The notes under the pieces are model-generated. The model saw only the letters and a list, made by a program, of their open reading frames with translations. It was not told where the DNA came from and searched no databases. A DNA stretch of 64,000 bases from Asterias amurensis (taxonomy: Eukaryota > Echinodermata > Asteroidea > Forcipulatida > Asteriidae), in assembly GCF_032118995.1 (NCBI RefSeq), contig NC_092656.1, positions 11,785,761 through 11,849,760 on the forward strand. The letters run 5' to 3'. This document shows positions 11,772 through 22,985 of the stretch, piece by piece. Made by a program: the position numbers and the translations under genes. Position 1 is the stretch's first letter; every line of letters begins with the position of its first letter.

Positions 11772-12161
11772 TTTAAAGGCAGTGGACACTATTGGTAATT
11801 ACTCAAAATAATTATAAGCATAAAACGTTACTTGGTAATGAGTAATGGGGAGAGGTTGATGGTATAAAACATTGTGAGAAACGGCTCCCTCTGAAGTGCC
11901 ATAGTTTTCGAGCAAGAAGTAATTTTCCACGAATTTGATTTCGAGACCTCAGATTTAGAACTTGAGGTCTTGAAATCAACCATATCTAAACGCACACAAC
12001 TTCGTGTGACAAGGGTGTTTTTTTTCTCTCATTATTATCTCGCAACTTCGACGACCGACTGAGCTCAAATTTTCACAGGTTTGTTGTTTTTTGCATACGT
12101 TGAGATACACCAACTCTGAAGACTGGTCTTTGACAATTACCAATAGTGTCTAGGGTCTTTA
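11772..12161 (+). mobile_element. M1 foldback element
   Basis: Near-consensus forward copy with TTTAAAGGCAGTGGACAC at left and a diverged GGGTCTTTAA at right. The internal GAGACCTCAGA / TTGAGGTCTTG palindrome is clear. Confidence 0.85.
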
Positions 12162-12367
12162 AGTCTACGTTTAAACTAGAGCTATCTTTGGTTTCTTTGC
12201 ATAAGCTATTGACCTCTGTAATTAATACATAATAAATAATTATGTTAATCTCACAATTCAAACATTATTATTCATCCGATTTCGGTGTTTACAACCAACA
12301 CAAGGACAATGTTCACATGCTGAAAACTGCTAATGGCTTAGCACTTTTCGCCCGGTTCACACAACGG

Positions 12368-12680
12368 TTAAAGGCAAATACTCAATATAAATATTATCAT
12401 AAACCTTTCTTGATAACGAGTATGGAGAGAGATTTTGAAAAACAGCTCCCACTGAAGAGACGTAGTTTTCGAGAAAGAAGTGATTTTCCACGAATTTTGT
12501 GAGGTCTCGTAGTCAAGCATCTGAAGGTACACAACTTCGTGTGACCATGGTGCGACAAGGGTGTTTTTATTTATTTAATTAATATCTCGCAAATTTGATG
12601 AACTCGAATTTTGACCGGTTTGTTATTTTATACACATGTTGAGATGCACCAACTCTGAAGACTAGTCTTGGTGTCCAGTT
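12368..12680 (+). mobile_element. Degenerate M1 element
   Basis: Starts TTAAAGGCAAATACTCAA and keeps the CATAAACCTTTCTTGATAAC, TTTCGAGAAAGAAG and AACTTCGTGTGACC segments. One arm of the internal palindrome is deleted. Confidence 0.65.
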
Positions 12681-13044
12681 TCAGTCAAGGGAAAGCACTT
12701 ATTCAGTTTTGTTTTAAATCATTAATGATCTAACAAAACACGAGCAAAACAGCGTCCATGACTTTAGTGTCAGCTCAAACAAACCTAATTAATACCATGT
12801 TAATAGAGAACAACTTGAAGTCATTGCTACACAAAAACAGTTTTCGTTAACACGTCCCAAAACATGTAACTTCAGTGTACGGAACCAATTAAAAATCAAT
12901 AACAATAATTTATTAACGTTAACATTAATAATAAGTAAATGCGGTAACCAAATTAGTTGCAAAGTTGAAGCAATGACATTTTCTTATGCTACTCGTTTTT
13001 GGTGCTAGTTTTGTAAGTAAATGTGGTAACCAGTTGCGAAGTAT

Positions 13045-13686
13045 TTAAAGGCAGTGGACACTATTGGTAATCACTCAAAATAATTATTAGCATAAAACCT
13101 TACTTAGTATCAAGTAATAGGGAGAGGTTGATAGTATAAAACATTGTGAGAAACGGCTCCCTCTGAAGTGACATAGTTTTGTAGAAAGAAGTAATTTTCC
13201 ACGAATTTATTTTTGAGACCTCAGATTAAGAAGTTGAAGTCTCGAAAGCAACCATCTAAACGCACACAACTTAGTTTGACAAGGTTTTTTTATCTGTCAT
13301 TATTATCTCGCAACTTTCAACACCAATTAAGCTCAAATTTTCACAGGTTTTTTATTTTATGCATATGTTGAGATAAACCAAGTGAGAAGACAGGGCCCAA
13401 TTTCATGGCTCTGCTTACCGCCGAATTCTGCGCTTACGATCACGATTCCCCGCTTACGTGCAAGCGCCGAATTTCTGCGCTAGCCTTGTAAGCCTGGAAT
13501 GCCTAGTAATGGGGGAGTACAAACGCGCAGAAGCCAAAATTCGCCGCTAACCGGTGAAATACGCTTGCCGTATAAAAGCACAGAGTTCCCTGCTTCCGTA
13601 AGCGCCGATTCTGTGCTTACGGTAAGCAGAGCCATGAAATTGGGCTCTGGTCTTTGACAATTACCAAAAGTGTCCATTGTCTTTAA
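13045..13686 (+). mobile_element. M1 element interrupted by a family G element
   Basis: Forward M1 copy from TTAAAGGCAGTGGACAC to GTGTCCATTGTCTTTAA. Its right arm is split after GTGAGAAGAC and resumes with TGGTCTTTGACAATTACC, exactly as in uninterrupted copies. Confidence 0.85.
13393..13647. mobile_element. Family G foldback element nested in M1
   Basis: Ends GGGCCCAATTTCATGGCTCT and AGAGCCATGAAATTGGGCTC are nearly perfect inverted repeats. The interior has repeated CGCTTACG and GCGCCGAATTCTG motifs. Single ends of the same family are seen near 20500, 29811 and 34089. Confidence 0.85.
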
Positions 13687-13907
13687 TTGTAAATGGCAAC
13701 AACGTCTGCCACTTGTTTGGTGCTAGCTTCGTGGGTAATGCGTTTACCAGTTGCAAAATGAATGCAGAGACTTGTACTTCCTTTCACTTTCAACACGGGA
13801 GGACTCTGTCTATTCAAAAATTATTGCGTCATTGTACTTATTCTTTGGTTTGTTAATTTTATAGAATTAAAGCAAAAAATAAAACATGTAATAAATGTCT
13901 TCGTTTG

Positions 13908-14292
13908 TTAAAGGCAGTGGACACTATTGGTAATTACTCAAAATAATTATTGGCACAAAACCTTTCTTGGTGACGAGTAATGGGGAGAGATTGATGGTAT
14001 AAAACATTGTGAGAAACGGCTCCCTCTGAAGTGCCATAGTTTTAGAGAAAGAAGTAATTTTCCACGAATTTGATTTCAAGACCTCAAGTATAGAACTTGA
14101 TGTCTCGAAATCAACCATCTAAACGCACACAACTTCGTGTGACAACGGTTATTTTTCTTTCATTATTATCTCGCATGTTCGATGACCAATTGAGCTCAAA
14201 TTTTCACAGGTTTGTTATTTTATGCATATGTTGAGACACACAAACTGTGAAGGCTAGTCTTTGACAGTTACCAATAGTGTCAACTACCTTTA
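13908..14292 (+). mobile_element. M1 foldback element
   Basis: Forward copy with a clear left end (TTAAAGGCAGTGGACAC) and a diverged right end (CAACTACCTTTA). Confidence 0.85.
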
Positions 14293-14613
14293 GATTACAT
14301 TACCAGTTACAATAATATAATGCTGTTACGGTAAAAACATATTTCCGTAGGAAACTTTGTTTTCATAAAACGACATTAACAACACAAATTATTATGCTAT
14401 GAGGCCTATACTCATAGTGCTTCTCAGCTGAAATTAACAGCCACCTCGGGTGTGTTTTGAAGAGGGTTTGTGATGGTGCGTATTACACTGGAGTCCAAAT
14501 TGACCCCGATGAGGGCAGTATTTATAAGACGTTTAGTTTACTTCTGGGCAGTTGTGATCAAACCTATCCTGATTGTAAATGAGTTAAAAGTGTTTATAGG
14601 TGTGTTCGCACGT

Positions 14614-14815
14614 GTAAGTACAACTAACGGATGGGACGTAAATCCGTCGGTCCCGTGTGTGGTGTAATGCACGTAAAATAACCCAAACGCGCGTTTTCGA
14701 AAGGAAAAGGTACTCACCCCGGTGTTCATGGTATGATCGGCAGCATATTGCGCCACAGCACCTTGTAAACCATTACATGGTGCTATGTGAAATGAGTAGG
14801 TCTCATAATTCAAAC
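14614..14815 (+). mobile_element. SINE body fragment (copy S5)
   Basis: It matches the body of S1 on the plus strand (GGATGGGACGTAAATCCG, CACCCCGGTGTTC, GCACCTTGTAAACC). The tRNA head and the tail are missing. Confidence 0.6.
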
Positions 14816-14935
14816 GTATAGTCCCTTATAACCTGCAGGAAAATACTTAATGTTGAAGCGCCTTCAGCGTCACTGAGTGAGTGACGGACACACGAAGAGC
14901 GTTGAATTAGCCATCACGTGATACTCGTGTGTGCC

Positions 14936-14947
14936 CCCCCCCCCCCC
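14936..14947. repeat. Poly-C run
   Basis: An interrupted-free C tract of about 12 bases. G-rich on the minus strand. Confidence 0.8.
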
Positions 14948-15223
14948 GGTGTCAGCCGCCACAGACCCAGCGAGCGGGTCTCTGGTTGATGCCCGGATGC
15001 AATGACGTGGTTTCCGGCAGCAGACAAATAGGGGGAAACAAGTTGAGTTCGACTTGAATACAGAAACTTTCACAGATTTGATTGTCTGTGAAACAACTAT
15101 GCAAATGAAGAGGAATTGTAATTCATGAAAAACAGACAGGTTGGTGACTGTTTGCTGCACACAAACAAATGAAATCGTGACGACACGGACGCGTGCACTA
15201 GAATACTGATACCCTTTGCAGTG

Positions 15224-15348
15224 ACCGCCATTTTCGATAAACGTGCACACGTGAATGGCTACTATAACATGAGGGTCTTTCGCAAAGCGTCACGTGTGCA
15301 CTTTTCCAAAATCAAAGATGGTGGTCAATGACGTCATGTGCAATTCAT
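15224..15348. mobile_element. Family K foldback element, copy 1
   Basis: GACCGCCATTTTCGATAAACG at left against CAAAGATGGTGGTCAATGAC at right, with paired inner arms CGTGCACACGTG / CACGTGTGCAC. It lies upstream of the GPCR 3' end on the plus-strand axis (15564). Confidence 0.6.
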
Positions 15349-15563
15349 CTCAATCGGAGCAGACGAAGTAGCTGTATGTGTACACGGCACATCGCATCAA
15401 TTTAGCATTTACTTTTGCCAGAATGCCAATCGAAAATACGCAGCATTTGATTAGAACCTCGTTTCGTGGCGAGTGTAAAACCCCGGTACCCGGTAAAGCT
15501 ACTCGAACGCACCCGTTACATTAATGCAACGAACTTCTGCCATTGGCACCCGCCCTCTATTGT

Positions 15564-18500
15564 TCACACCCGCCCATGGTTTTGATACCCTGTTGCGGGG
15601 ACACTGACATTAATGCTATCTAAACTCTGTACCGATGTGCTGACGGTAGATTGTACCACAGATAACTTCATTGTAGATCCACAACTGAATGTACTAGTTG
15701 CCATAGTGTTGTTTCTACTAAGGCCCCTCCGTTTACAACACCCGAGATGCTTGGTAAAACCAGTCCCAGCAAAGGGATACATGAACGGGTTGGCGGCACT
15801 ATTCACATAAAGAATGACCTTAGTGGTAGCCGTTGTGGTAGTAAAAAGTTTCGATTGGGGGAGGAAATTCGGGTCCCATACGACCCAGACGATGAAGGTA
15901 TGTTCCAACAGCCACGACATTGCAAAAACAACCACCACGACCAGAATCAAGCGGAGAGTCTTGCGCATGCGGCGTGACCTTTGACTTATTCCTACCTCCC
16001 CTGGACTGGGCTTCCTGAGTTTGAGGAAAATCATCAGGTAGCACATGACGATGAATGAGAGTGGAATGACGTACATGACGAAGGCAGCTGAGGTGTGAAA
16101 GACTTTTTGGCCGTAAGCCCAAGGGAATAGGATGGTGCAGAACAACCCATAGTACTTAGTGGTGTAGATGAGGACGGGTGAAAATAAAGCCAACGAAACT
16201 GTAAACACAACAATGGAAAGAAAAAACACTGAATGCTAACAAAAAGGTGTACATCCGTAAACGGACCGGGGTAAAACGTGTAATGGTTGCGTTTACATAT
16301 ATACGGGTGTGAATTTGAGCTGGGAGGAGTGGGGACATAGGGGAATTCTAGAGTGCGTTTTGGCGACCCAAACCAGAAACATTGGTCATCGCCGGTTGAG
16401 CGTTTATTTCGCGTGTTCGTTCGAGCGCAGGGACGATGCTGTTCTGGCCAACCGTTAACCGACTTGTCAAATGAGTCGGTTGGGCTTTGGTTGGGTCGCC
16501 AATACGCTACCCTAAAGACTGCTGCGATACACTGCTATGGAAAACTGCGCAGGGACAATGACATAACAAATTTAAATAAATGCTTCACAGGGGTGCAATT
16601 ATTTAGAATGATTGTAGCGATTTGGAATACGTCTACGCACCCCTTTCTGTTACACACCCTCCATGATCTGTGCACTTCGGGAAGAACCTTATTTTTTAAA
16701 CACCGGTATTATTATTTAGCATTTATTTTACTATCACGTATGGGCATTGGAACAAAACAAGTCTAAATATGGCATGGTTGTGAAACTAGACTACTGCTCT
16801 ACGGTCCCATATTTAACCAGCAGTTCGCGCGAGAGCAGTGATTTTGCATGCGAGAGGACCGTTATAACTTGACTATCCCATTGCGGCAGACCATTAACGA
16901 CTTCTCTAAAACTGTAGGTGCTCTCTGGTGAGTGATCATTTTTACACAATGGTGCAATTTCAGGCTCTTGCAATAACACAAATAACACAAATGAAAGGTT
17001 GATAGTGTATTTGATGATATACTTACTAATCCATATCAACAGGATACAAACGAGGATACCATTCTTACGTCGTTTGGTATGTCTTATGCTGTCCAATGGA
17101 TGAGCAACCATTCTATATCTGTCATATGACATCAGAGCCAATGTCAAACACGTGACCTCAGCTACAACCTATTAGTAAATTAAAAGCACAACAACCATAC
17201 TCATATTCTGGGAACACTCTTAAAACTCCCGAGTCAGAATCAGAGACTTTGAACCTGTAGGTGGCAGCAGGCAAATACCAGGGCAATTTTTATAGACCTT
17301 TTCGCAAATTGCGCAAGCGCAAACTTTCGAATGAGGTGCATGCTGGTCTATCTAGTCATCAAATTTAAAGGCTAGCTAGTCCAGCATGCACGTAACTCCA
17401 CGTCTATTGTGCGCGTACAGAGTATCTGCGACTTATAAGGTCTATACGCCTTTCTTAATATTTATGAATAAGGTACGTCACAATGCCAACTCAAAACGAG
17501 GTGATGGGCGCAGCCACTGCAAGGGACGGGGGAAGTGCGCCCATAGCCTCATTTTGGGAAAGAATTATGACGTCATGCATAAGTATTAAGAGAGGCCTAT
17601 AGACCTGTACGCAAATACCTCCCTCATTGCACGCGTAATGCGATACGGTCTATTGTTCACGTCGTTCTGGAAGGTTTAGTTGCACGTTCCGTGTGAACGT
17701 GAACGTGAACGTCAGCAAACTTGTGTCGTTAACATGTCACGTTTAGCATAAGTAAAGTTCACATTTTTCACGTAAGGTAAGAACGTGCGCGCAAACATTA
17801 TACGTGAGCATGCAGTAAGCCCAACGTGGTGACGTCATCCAGAAACAGTACAATTTGTTGACGTTCACTTCACGTATTTTTTTTCGCGTACGTCCAGCTA
17901 AACCTCGCTTTTGTTTTTAAGAGCAATGGATTTACCTGTGGTTAGTCTGGTGCCACCAGAGTCCCGAAAAGTCTTCAATGACCCGGATTCCAGGGACCTG
18001 GCCACTTTCCGGGTCAGGCTGACCCGATTAATGATAATGCATCCATGGTTCCTTAAACACCCTCTAGCACAATGTGAGCTTTTAGATGCCTGAAAAAGGG
18101 GGCTTCAGGCCTGAAGTCTTTTCAGATTGTTAGAAAGAAATGCCCCTCTCTCAATTACTACAATACTCCACAGGGAAGTGTTTCTCGCATTGGTTTGTTC
18201 TATAAACACCACTGTGCGGCACCTAAATGTAGCCCGAGGACAACATTTAGGGCTCGGGCTACATTTAGGTGCCGCACACACCTCTTATTTGCTCGCTACC
18301 AAGTTTGTACACGCATATAATTATCTTTGAATGGTTACCAAAAAGTGGCAAGAGTTTTTAAAGTGGTATTATTATACTTACATATCGCAAGTAGAAGGTG
18401 GGCCAACAGTTGATTGCCAATGAAAGATTAAAGCCAATGTTATCAATAGACGTAGTCAGAGCGTGAACCAGCAGGAACAGAAAGTCTGTCACTGCCAGGT

Positions 18501-18747
18501 TAGCGAAGGAGAAGTTTGTCGTGGTGTGCATGTCTTTGTGACGTACCACGATGTATATGACGGCACCGTTTCCGATCAGGCCGACGAAAATGACAACAAA
18601 CATGGTGACGGCGATGATCTGTATGGGGCCGAATTCGCGTCCGTCGTCCGAACCGTCGACATAAGAATCGCCATCTTCGTCAGTTCCGTTCCCCGTGCCG
18701 TTCCAAGCTGATGAGTCGTTCATGAAGGGTAGAAGCATGGTTGTCAT
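15564..18747 (-). CDS. Rhodopsin-class GPCR, galanin/allatostatin-A-receptor-like
   Basis: Three coding exons join in phase: 18747-18382 (donor GTAAGT, phase 0), 17168-17027 (acceptor AATAG, donor GTAAGT, phase 1) and 16198-15564 (acceptor TTACAG, stop TAA). The product is 380 residues. The extracellular N-terminus has three N-glycosylation sequons (N10, N16, N20). TM1 carries GN60, TM2 NLAVTD (D88), and C114 and C189 form the usual extracellular disulfide. DRY is at 138-140, the TM4 Trp at 168, the TM5 Pro at 214 and NPFMY at 305-309. The third intracellular loop is basic ([12 protein letters not shown]) and the tail Ser/Thr-rich. The TM5-TM7 pattern ([19 protein letters not shown]) looks most like galanin, allatostatin-A or kisspeptin receptors, so a peptide ligand and G-protein coupling at the plasma membrane are inferred. 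The usual TM6 CWxP Pro is replaced by Leu (SWLL). An upstream non-coding exon is possible because an AG lies just before the start. The ligand is unknown. Confidence 0.85.
16358..16500. repeat. Inverted-repeat element in GPCR intron 2
   Basis: GTTTTGGCGACCCAAACC at left pairs with GGTTGGGTCGCCAATACG at right; inside, CGGTTGAGCG and CCAACCG also pair. Copy number unknown. Confidence 0.5.
17291..17446. mobile_element. Foldback element, TATAGACCTTTTCGC family
   Basis: TATAGACCTTTTCGCAAAT at left pairs with ATCTGCGACTTATAAGGTCT at right. A second copy is at 49739. A remnant end (GACCTGTACGCAAATACC to ATGCGATACGGTCTA, 17600-17652) lies beyond the adjacent family N element. Confidence 0.7.
17444..17599. 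mobile_element. Family N foldback element, copy 1
   Basis: ATACGCCTTTCTTAATATTT at left and AGTATTAAGAGAGGCCTAT at right. It contains TGACGTCATGCATAAG and TACGTCACAATGCC, and is about 85% like the copy at 39777. Confidence 0.8.
18213..18278. repeat. Perfect 26-bp hairpin
   Basis: The left arm (18213-18238, beginning TGTGCGGCACCTAAATG) is the exact reverse complement of the right arm (18253-18278), with a 14-base loop. It sits inside an M1-like remnant (about 18090-18358), between GPCR exons 1 and 2. Confidence 0.95.
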
Positions 18748-19154
18748 CAACGCTGCACTACTTGTTCGTTCTACATAAATAATCACAAATCAATTGTTAA
18801 AATTCGTTAAAATACTGCACTGCCTTCAGAATTTAAAACATTCCGGGTCCCAGGTAGACTTGATTCAAGGGTTGGGTCGGAACTGCAAGGGACGTGCGTG
18901 TATAACTGAAGACGGAATGATTTTCCCGCGCAATCCGTGAACTTGGTTCGCTCAGTTGCCATAACAGCTACTATAATACGACCAATACTCAGTGATGATA
19001 CCTTCTGTATTACAGCACCGATACTCCTCGTTCCCCAGAGAGAAAAATTAAACAGGATGGCCATCCAGTGAGTATCTAATCCCAGATCATTTTTGACCTG
19101 TTACTACGTACACTTGACCAAACAAAACAACATCATCAGTCAGCCGACGAACAC

Positions 19155-19509
19155 TTAAAGACAGTGGACACTATTGCTAATTGTCAAAGACTAGCCTTCA
19201 CAGTTGGTGTATTTCAACATATACATAAATTAACAAACCTGTGACAATTTGAGCCCAATCAGTCATCGAACTTGCGAGATAATAATGAAAGAAAACAAAA
19301 CACCCTTGTCACACGTTTTGTGCGTTTAGTCGATACCTCAAGTTCTTAATCTGAAGTCTCAAAATCAAATGCGTTGAAAATAAACTATTTCTCGAAAACT
19401 GTTTCTCACAATGTTTAATACCATCAACCTCTCCCCATTACTCGTCTTCAAGAAAGGTTTTATGCTGATAACTATTTTGAGTAATTACCAATAGTGTCCA
19501 CTGCCTCTA
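19155..19509 (-). mobile_element. M1 foldback element
   Basis: Reverse copy, TTAAAGACAGTGGACAC to GTGTCCACTGCCTCTAG, with the internal palindrome diverged. It lies about 400 bases upstream of the GPCR start codon. Confidence 0.85.
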
Positions 19510-19817
19510 GGGATGCTGTGCATGTCACACTGCAGTAACACGCCTCTGATACGCCGTGATGATGTAAGCAAACCTCAATATGGCTGGGGACCAGTTGACG
19601 GAAAGACTTTACATTAGTGTAGATGTGCACAATACAACTATAACTTCTAGTTAAAATTCATTTTAAAGGTAGTATTTTTTTGAGGAATCGACGAAACCCG
19701 GAGCGAATTATGAAGCCACATTTTATAAATAGCCCAAATGCTGGTATTTGGGACCATCCAACTATGTATTGTGCATAAATAGAACAGCCCAACAGACAAA
19801 TCAATGTAGCCTTGTTT

Positions 19818-20133
19818 GAAGGCATTGTAGACCTTTGGTAATTAATAAACGCCAGTAATCTCACTTGGTGTATCCCAACATCAGCATAAAGAAGAAGAGT
19901 TTTTGTGAAAGTTTTGGTCATGAAAGTTGCAAGGATATGACGAAAGAAAAAAAAACACGCAATCTGTACAAAACTGTGCCAGAAGTTTTTAGGTGAGAAA
20001 TTACCTCTTTCTCAAAAACTACGTTACTTCAGAGGGAGCCGTTTCGCACAATCAGCTCCCCATTTCTCGTTACCAGGTAAGTTCTTATGCTTAATTGCTT
20101 TGAGTAATTACTAGTAGTGTCAAGTCCCTTTAA
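19818..20133 (-). mobile_element. Diverged M1 element
   Basis: Reverse order of M1 segments (TCTCACTTGGTGTATC, AAAACTACGTTACTTCAG, ACTAGTAGTGTCAAG) with short deletions. Confidence 0.65.
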
Positions 20134-20697
20134 GAGTCCTCAAATCTTGAGTCACGTCAACATTTACACCTTTCCCATTTGCATGTAAATTAACCATCGC
20201 TCGTTCATAAAGACACTGAAACACATGGCAGATTGTTTTTAGGCGATCCGAAGGCAACCAACTGCACCGTACTATAAATTGAACACTTCGGCAGCACATA
20301 ACTCACTATTTCCAGGAGAAAATAATGCGAACAATTAATAAATGTATGCATTTTATTGAAGGGGTTGCCTGAGTGGTTGCGGAAGCAGGGAGTTATGTGC
20401 TTATACGTCAAGCGTATTTCACGGGTTAGCGGGAAAGTAAATTGGCTTGTGCGTGTGCGAAAAGTGATCGTAAGCGTTTAATTCGGTGGTAAAAGGAGCC
20501 ATGAAATTGGGCCCTGACATGTACTTTAAAGTACAAATATATGTTGGCAAAATATAAAGGCAGTATCGTGCATTTTCGTATGGGAAGGTTGGCGGCGCGG
20601 AGCAGAACATTACATGACAGTAATGTTACTATACTAAAGCCCACGGGAATGTCAAATAGGCATATCCAATATTGATATAAAAGTTTAACATTCACTG
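20134..20697. other. Repeat debris
   Basis: Contains one end of family G (GAGCCATGAAATTGGGCC, about 20498) and otherwise nothing recognised. Confidence 0.5.
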
Positions 20698-21085
20698 TTG
20701 TACAAACCTACGGGATAAAAAGTTCAAATATCAATGTACAAGGTAGACCTTGAACGTACAAACCTATGGGATATGAATATCCAATATCCAATATCGATGT
20801 ACAAGGTAGACATTTACTGTACAAACCTACGGGAATGTCAAATATCCAATATCGATGTACAAGGTAGACATTCACTGTACAAACCTACGGGAATGTCAAA
20901 TATCCAATATCGATACACAAGGTATATAAACATTCACCGTACAAACCTACGGGAATGTCAAATATCAAATATTGATATACAAGATTAACATTCACTGTAC
21001 AAACCAGTGGGAACATTCAAATTCCAATATCAATGTACCGAGTAGACATAATCTACACAAACCTACTTGATATGAATATCCACAA
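20698..21085. repeat. About 60-bp tandem repeat, 6-7 copies
   Basis: Units contain GTACAAACCTACGGGAATGT, ATCCAATATCGATGTACAAG and GTAGACATTCACT. Phase starts near 20698, 20755, 20818, 20875, 20938, 20997 and 21055 (spacing 57-63). An isolated relic (GACATTCACTGTGCAAACC) is at about 43863. Confidence 0.9.
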
Positions 21086-21631
21086 TCCAACATCAAACTA
21101 ACTTTACACTCATAACGCGTTTATGCGTATGCCTTTAGTGCAAATTCTACGGCGTTTGCAAATCAAAAGTCTTGTAGTTACGGTACGATGATAGATTTTA
21201 AAATGTTATTGCTTGAGAACCATTCACGTGATGAGACAAAAAAAAAATACACACGTACATGGCTCTTGGAACATGAATGATGTACACCACCTCTGGTCGT
21301 TCGCAGCGCCTTGTACAATTACAAATAGCCCCGGGTCTGAGAGGTTGTTTGTAACTACTCTGTTTACAAGGTAAGTGGAAGATGTATGGTCATTGTGCGA
21401 TATGCCGTATAGGGAAAAGTGACGCAATATATTCGTCTTTTTAATTACATGTTTTTGCCAATTTCGTCGTAATATCTATGTTGGAAGATAATCAAAGGAA
21501 ATAACTGTATATACCATAGTGCAAGAAAATATTTATTGCACACTCAGAGATTGAGGTAAATGGATGTATTATAGGATAAAATATTGATTGCTTAATAGAA
21601 TAAAGTACAGTATCCACTTACAAAACATGGC

Positions 21632-21962
21632 TTAAAGACACTGGACACAACTGGTAATTCAAAATAATTGTTGCTGTGAAACAATTAAAAAACGGCGCCC
21701 TCTGATGTGACGTAGTTTTAATAAAGATGGATTGTAATTTCTCCAGGCATGAAGCCCTTTGTTATGCATCTGCACCAAGAGTGTTTTTTGATTTCATTAT
21801 TCTTTTGCAACAAGAGCATGTTTTCCTTCCATTATTTTCTCACACATTCGACAGCCAATTGAGCCAACAATTTCACAGGTTTGTTATTTTATGCATATGT
21901 TTCGATACACCAAGTGAGAATACTTGTCTGTGACATTTACCAAAGTTGTCTCGTGTCTTTAA
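21632..21962 (+). mobile_element. Diverged M1 element
   Basis: Forward copy beginning TTAAAGACACTGGACAC and ending GTGTCTTTAA. The centre is shortened. Confidence 0.7.
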
Positions 21963-22744
21963 TAACATGTAGTATCTATATCAGCAATAATTATCTTTCT
22001 GCTTTAACGCTATGGACATCATGGAACTGAAAGCTGTTAACCTTCATGTTTCATGCCTCGGAGGATACAAATGCATTCAAAATGAAAAATAACTTCCCGA
22101 ATTCAGTTTACATGAATTTGTGAACAAAACGGGTATAATCTTCAGTGCACGTTTCGTGTTTCTATAGCTACAGAGGCCGACTTGTAGTTTGACTATATTT
22201 ATTACTAATTTGAAAAGGTCGATGCTTTACGAACAGAGAGATAACCAAGGTTGTTTTTACCAACTTACTTCCATAATGAAGTGTATTCATAAAAAAAAAC
22301 ATAATGGATTTAGTGACCATGGCCAGAAGCGAAAGAAACGGTATATTTTATGCAGGCGACGTCATCAGCCACTCTCATTTATGACAGACATTGTGTAAAG
22401 AAGCCCTACCCTCACCATTTTGTTTCATTTGTATATGTGGGTTACAATAATTATAAAGATCATGCATGCATAGCCGGTGGTTGTGCGTGCTTTGAACGAT
22501 TGTATAAAAGAAAAAAGAAAAGAAGAAAAAAGGTCCGCTGAAACAATATTATTCAGATGCTATAAAATGTTGCTCTACAGCTCATTAACATTTTTGTTAA
22601 CGTTGACATTGTATTTTAAAAGGGGTACAATGTCTAAACGGAGTCAATTCAGCGGCCTTTGCTTAGTTGTCGATTGACTTTAGTTTAGTCGTTTATTGTT
22701 GTCGATAAATCGTTGAAATAACGTACACTCCAAATAGCAAGTAT

Positions 22745-22985
22745 TATTAGACCAGACGGATAATTCGACCAGAGGACCAATTCTACGATAACGGATTATT
22801 TGACTAGTAGACGGCTAGTTTTATCAAACTGGTAATTTGACCAAACGTGTAACTTTGAACAGATGTATAACTTGACCAGACGGATAACATGACCCGATGT
22901 GAATTTGACCAGACGGATTACTTGACCACACGGTAATTTTTACCAGGCGAATAGTGTGAACAGACGGATAACTTGACGTGAGTCT
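22745..22985. repeat. Degenerate 17-21 bp tandem repeat
   Basis: About twelve loose copies of GACCAGACGGATAACTT, varying in length and sequence. Confidence 0.75.

Noticed and set aside
22740..22985. CRISPR-like short regular repeats
   Set aside because: Units are degenerate, of variable length and contiguous without unique spacers, in a eukaryotic context; a decayed tandem repeat explains them.
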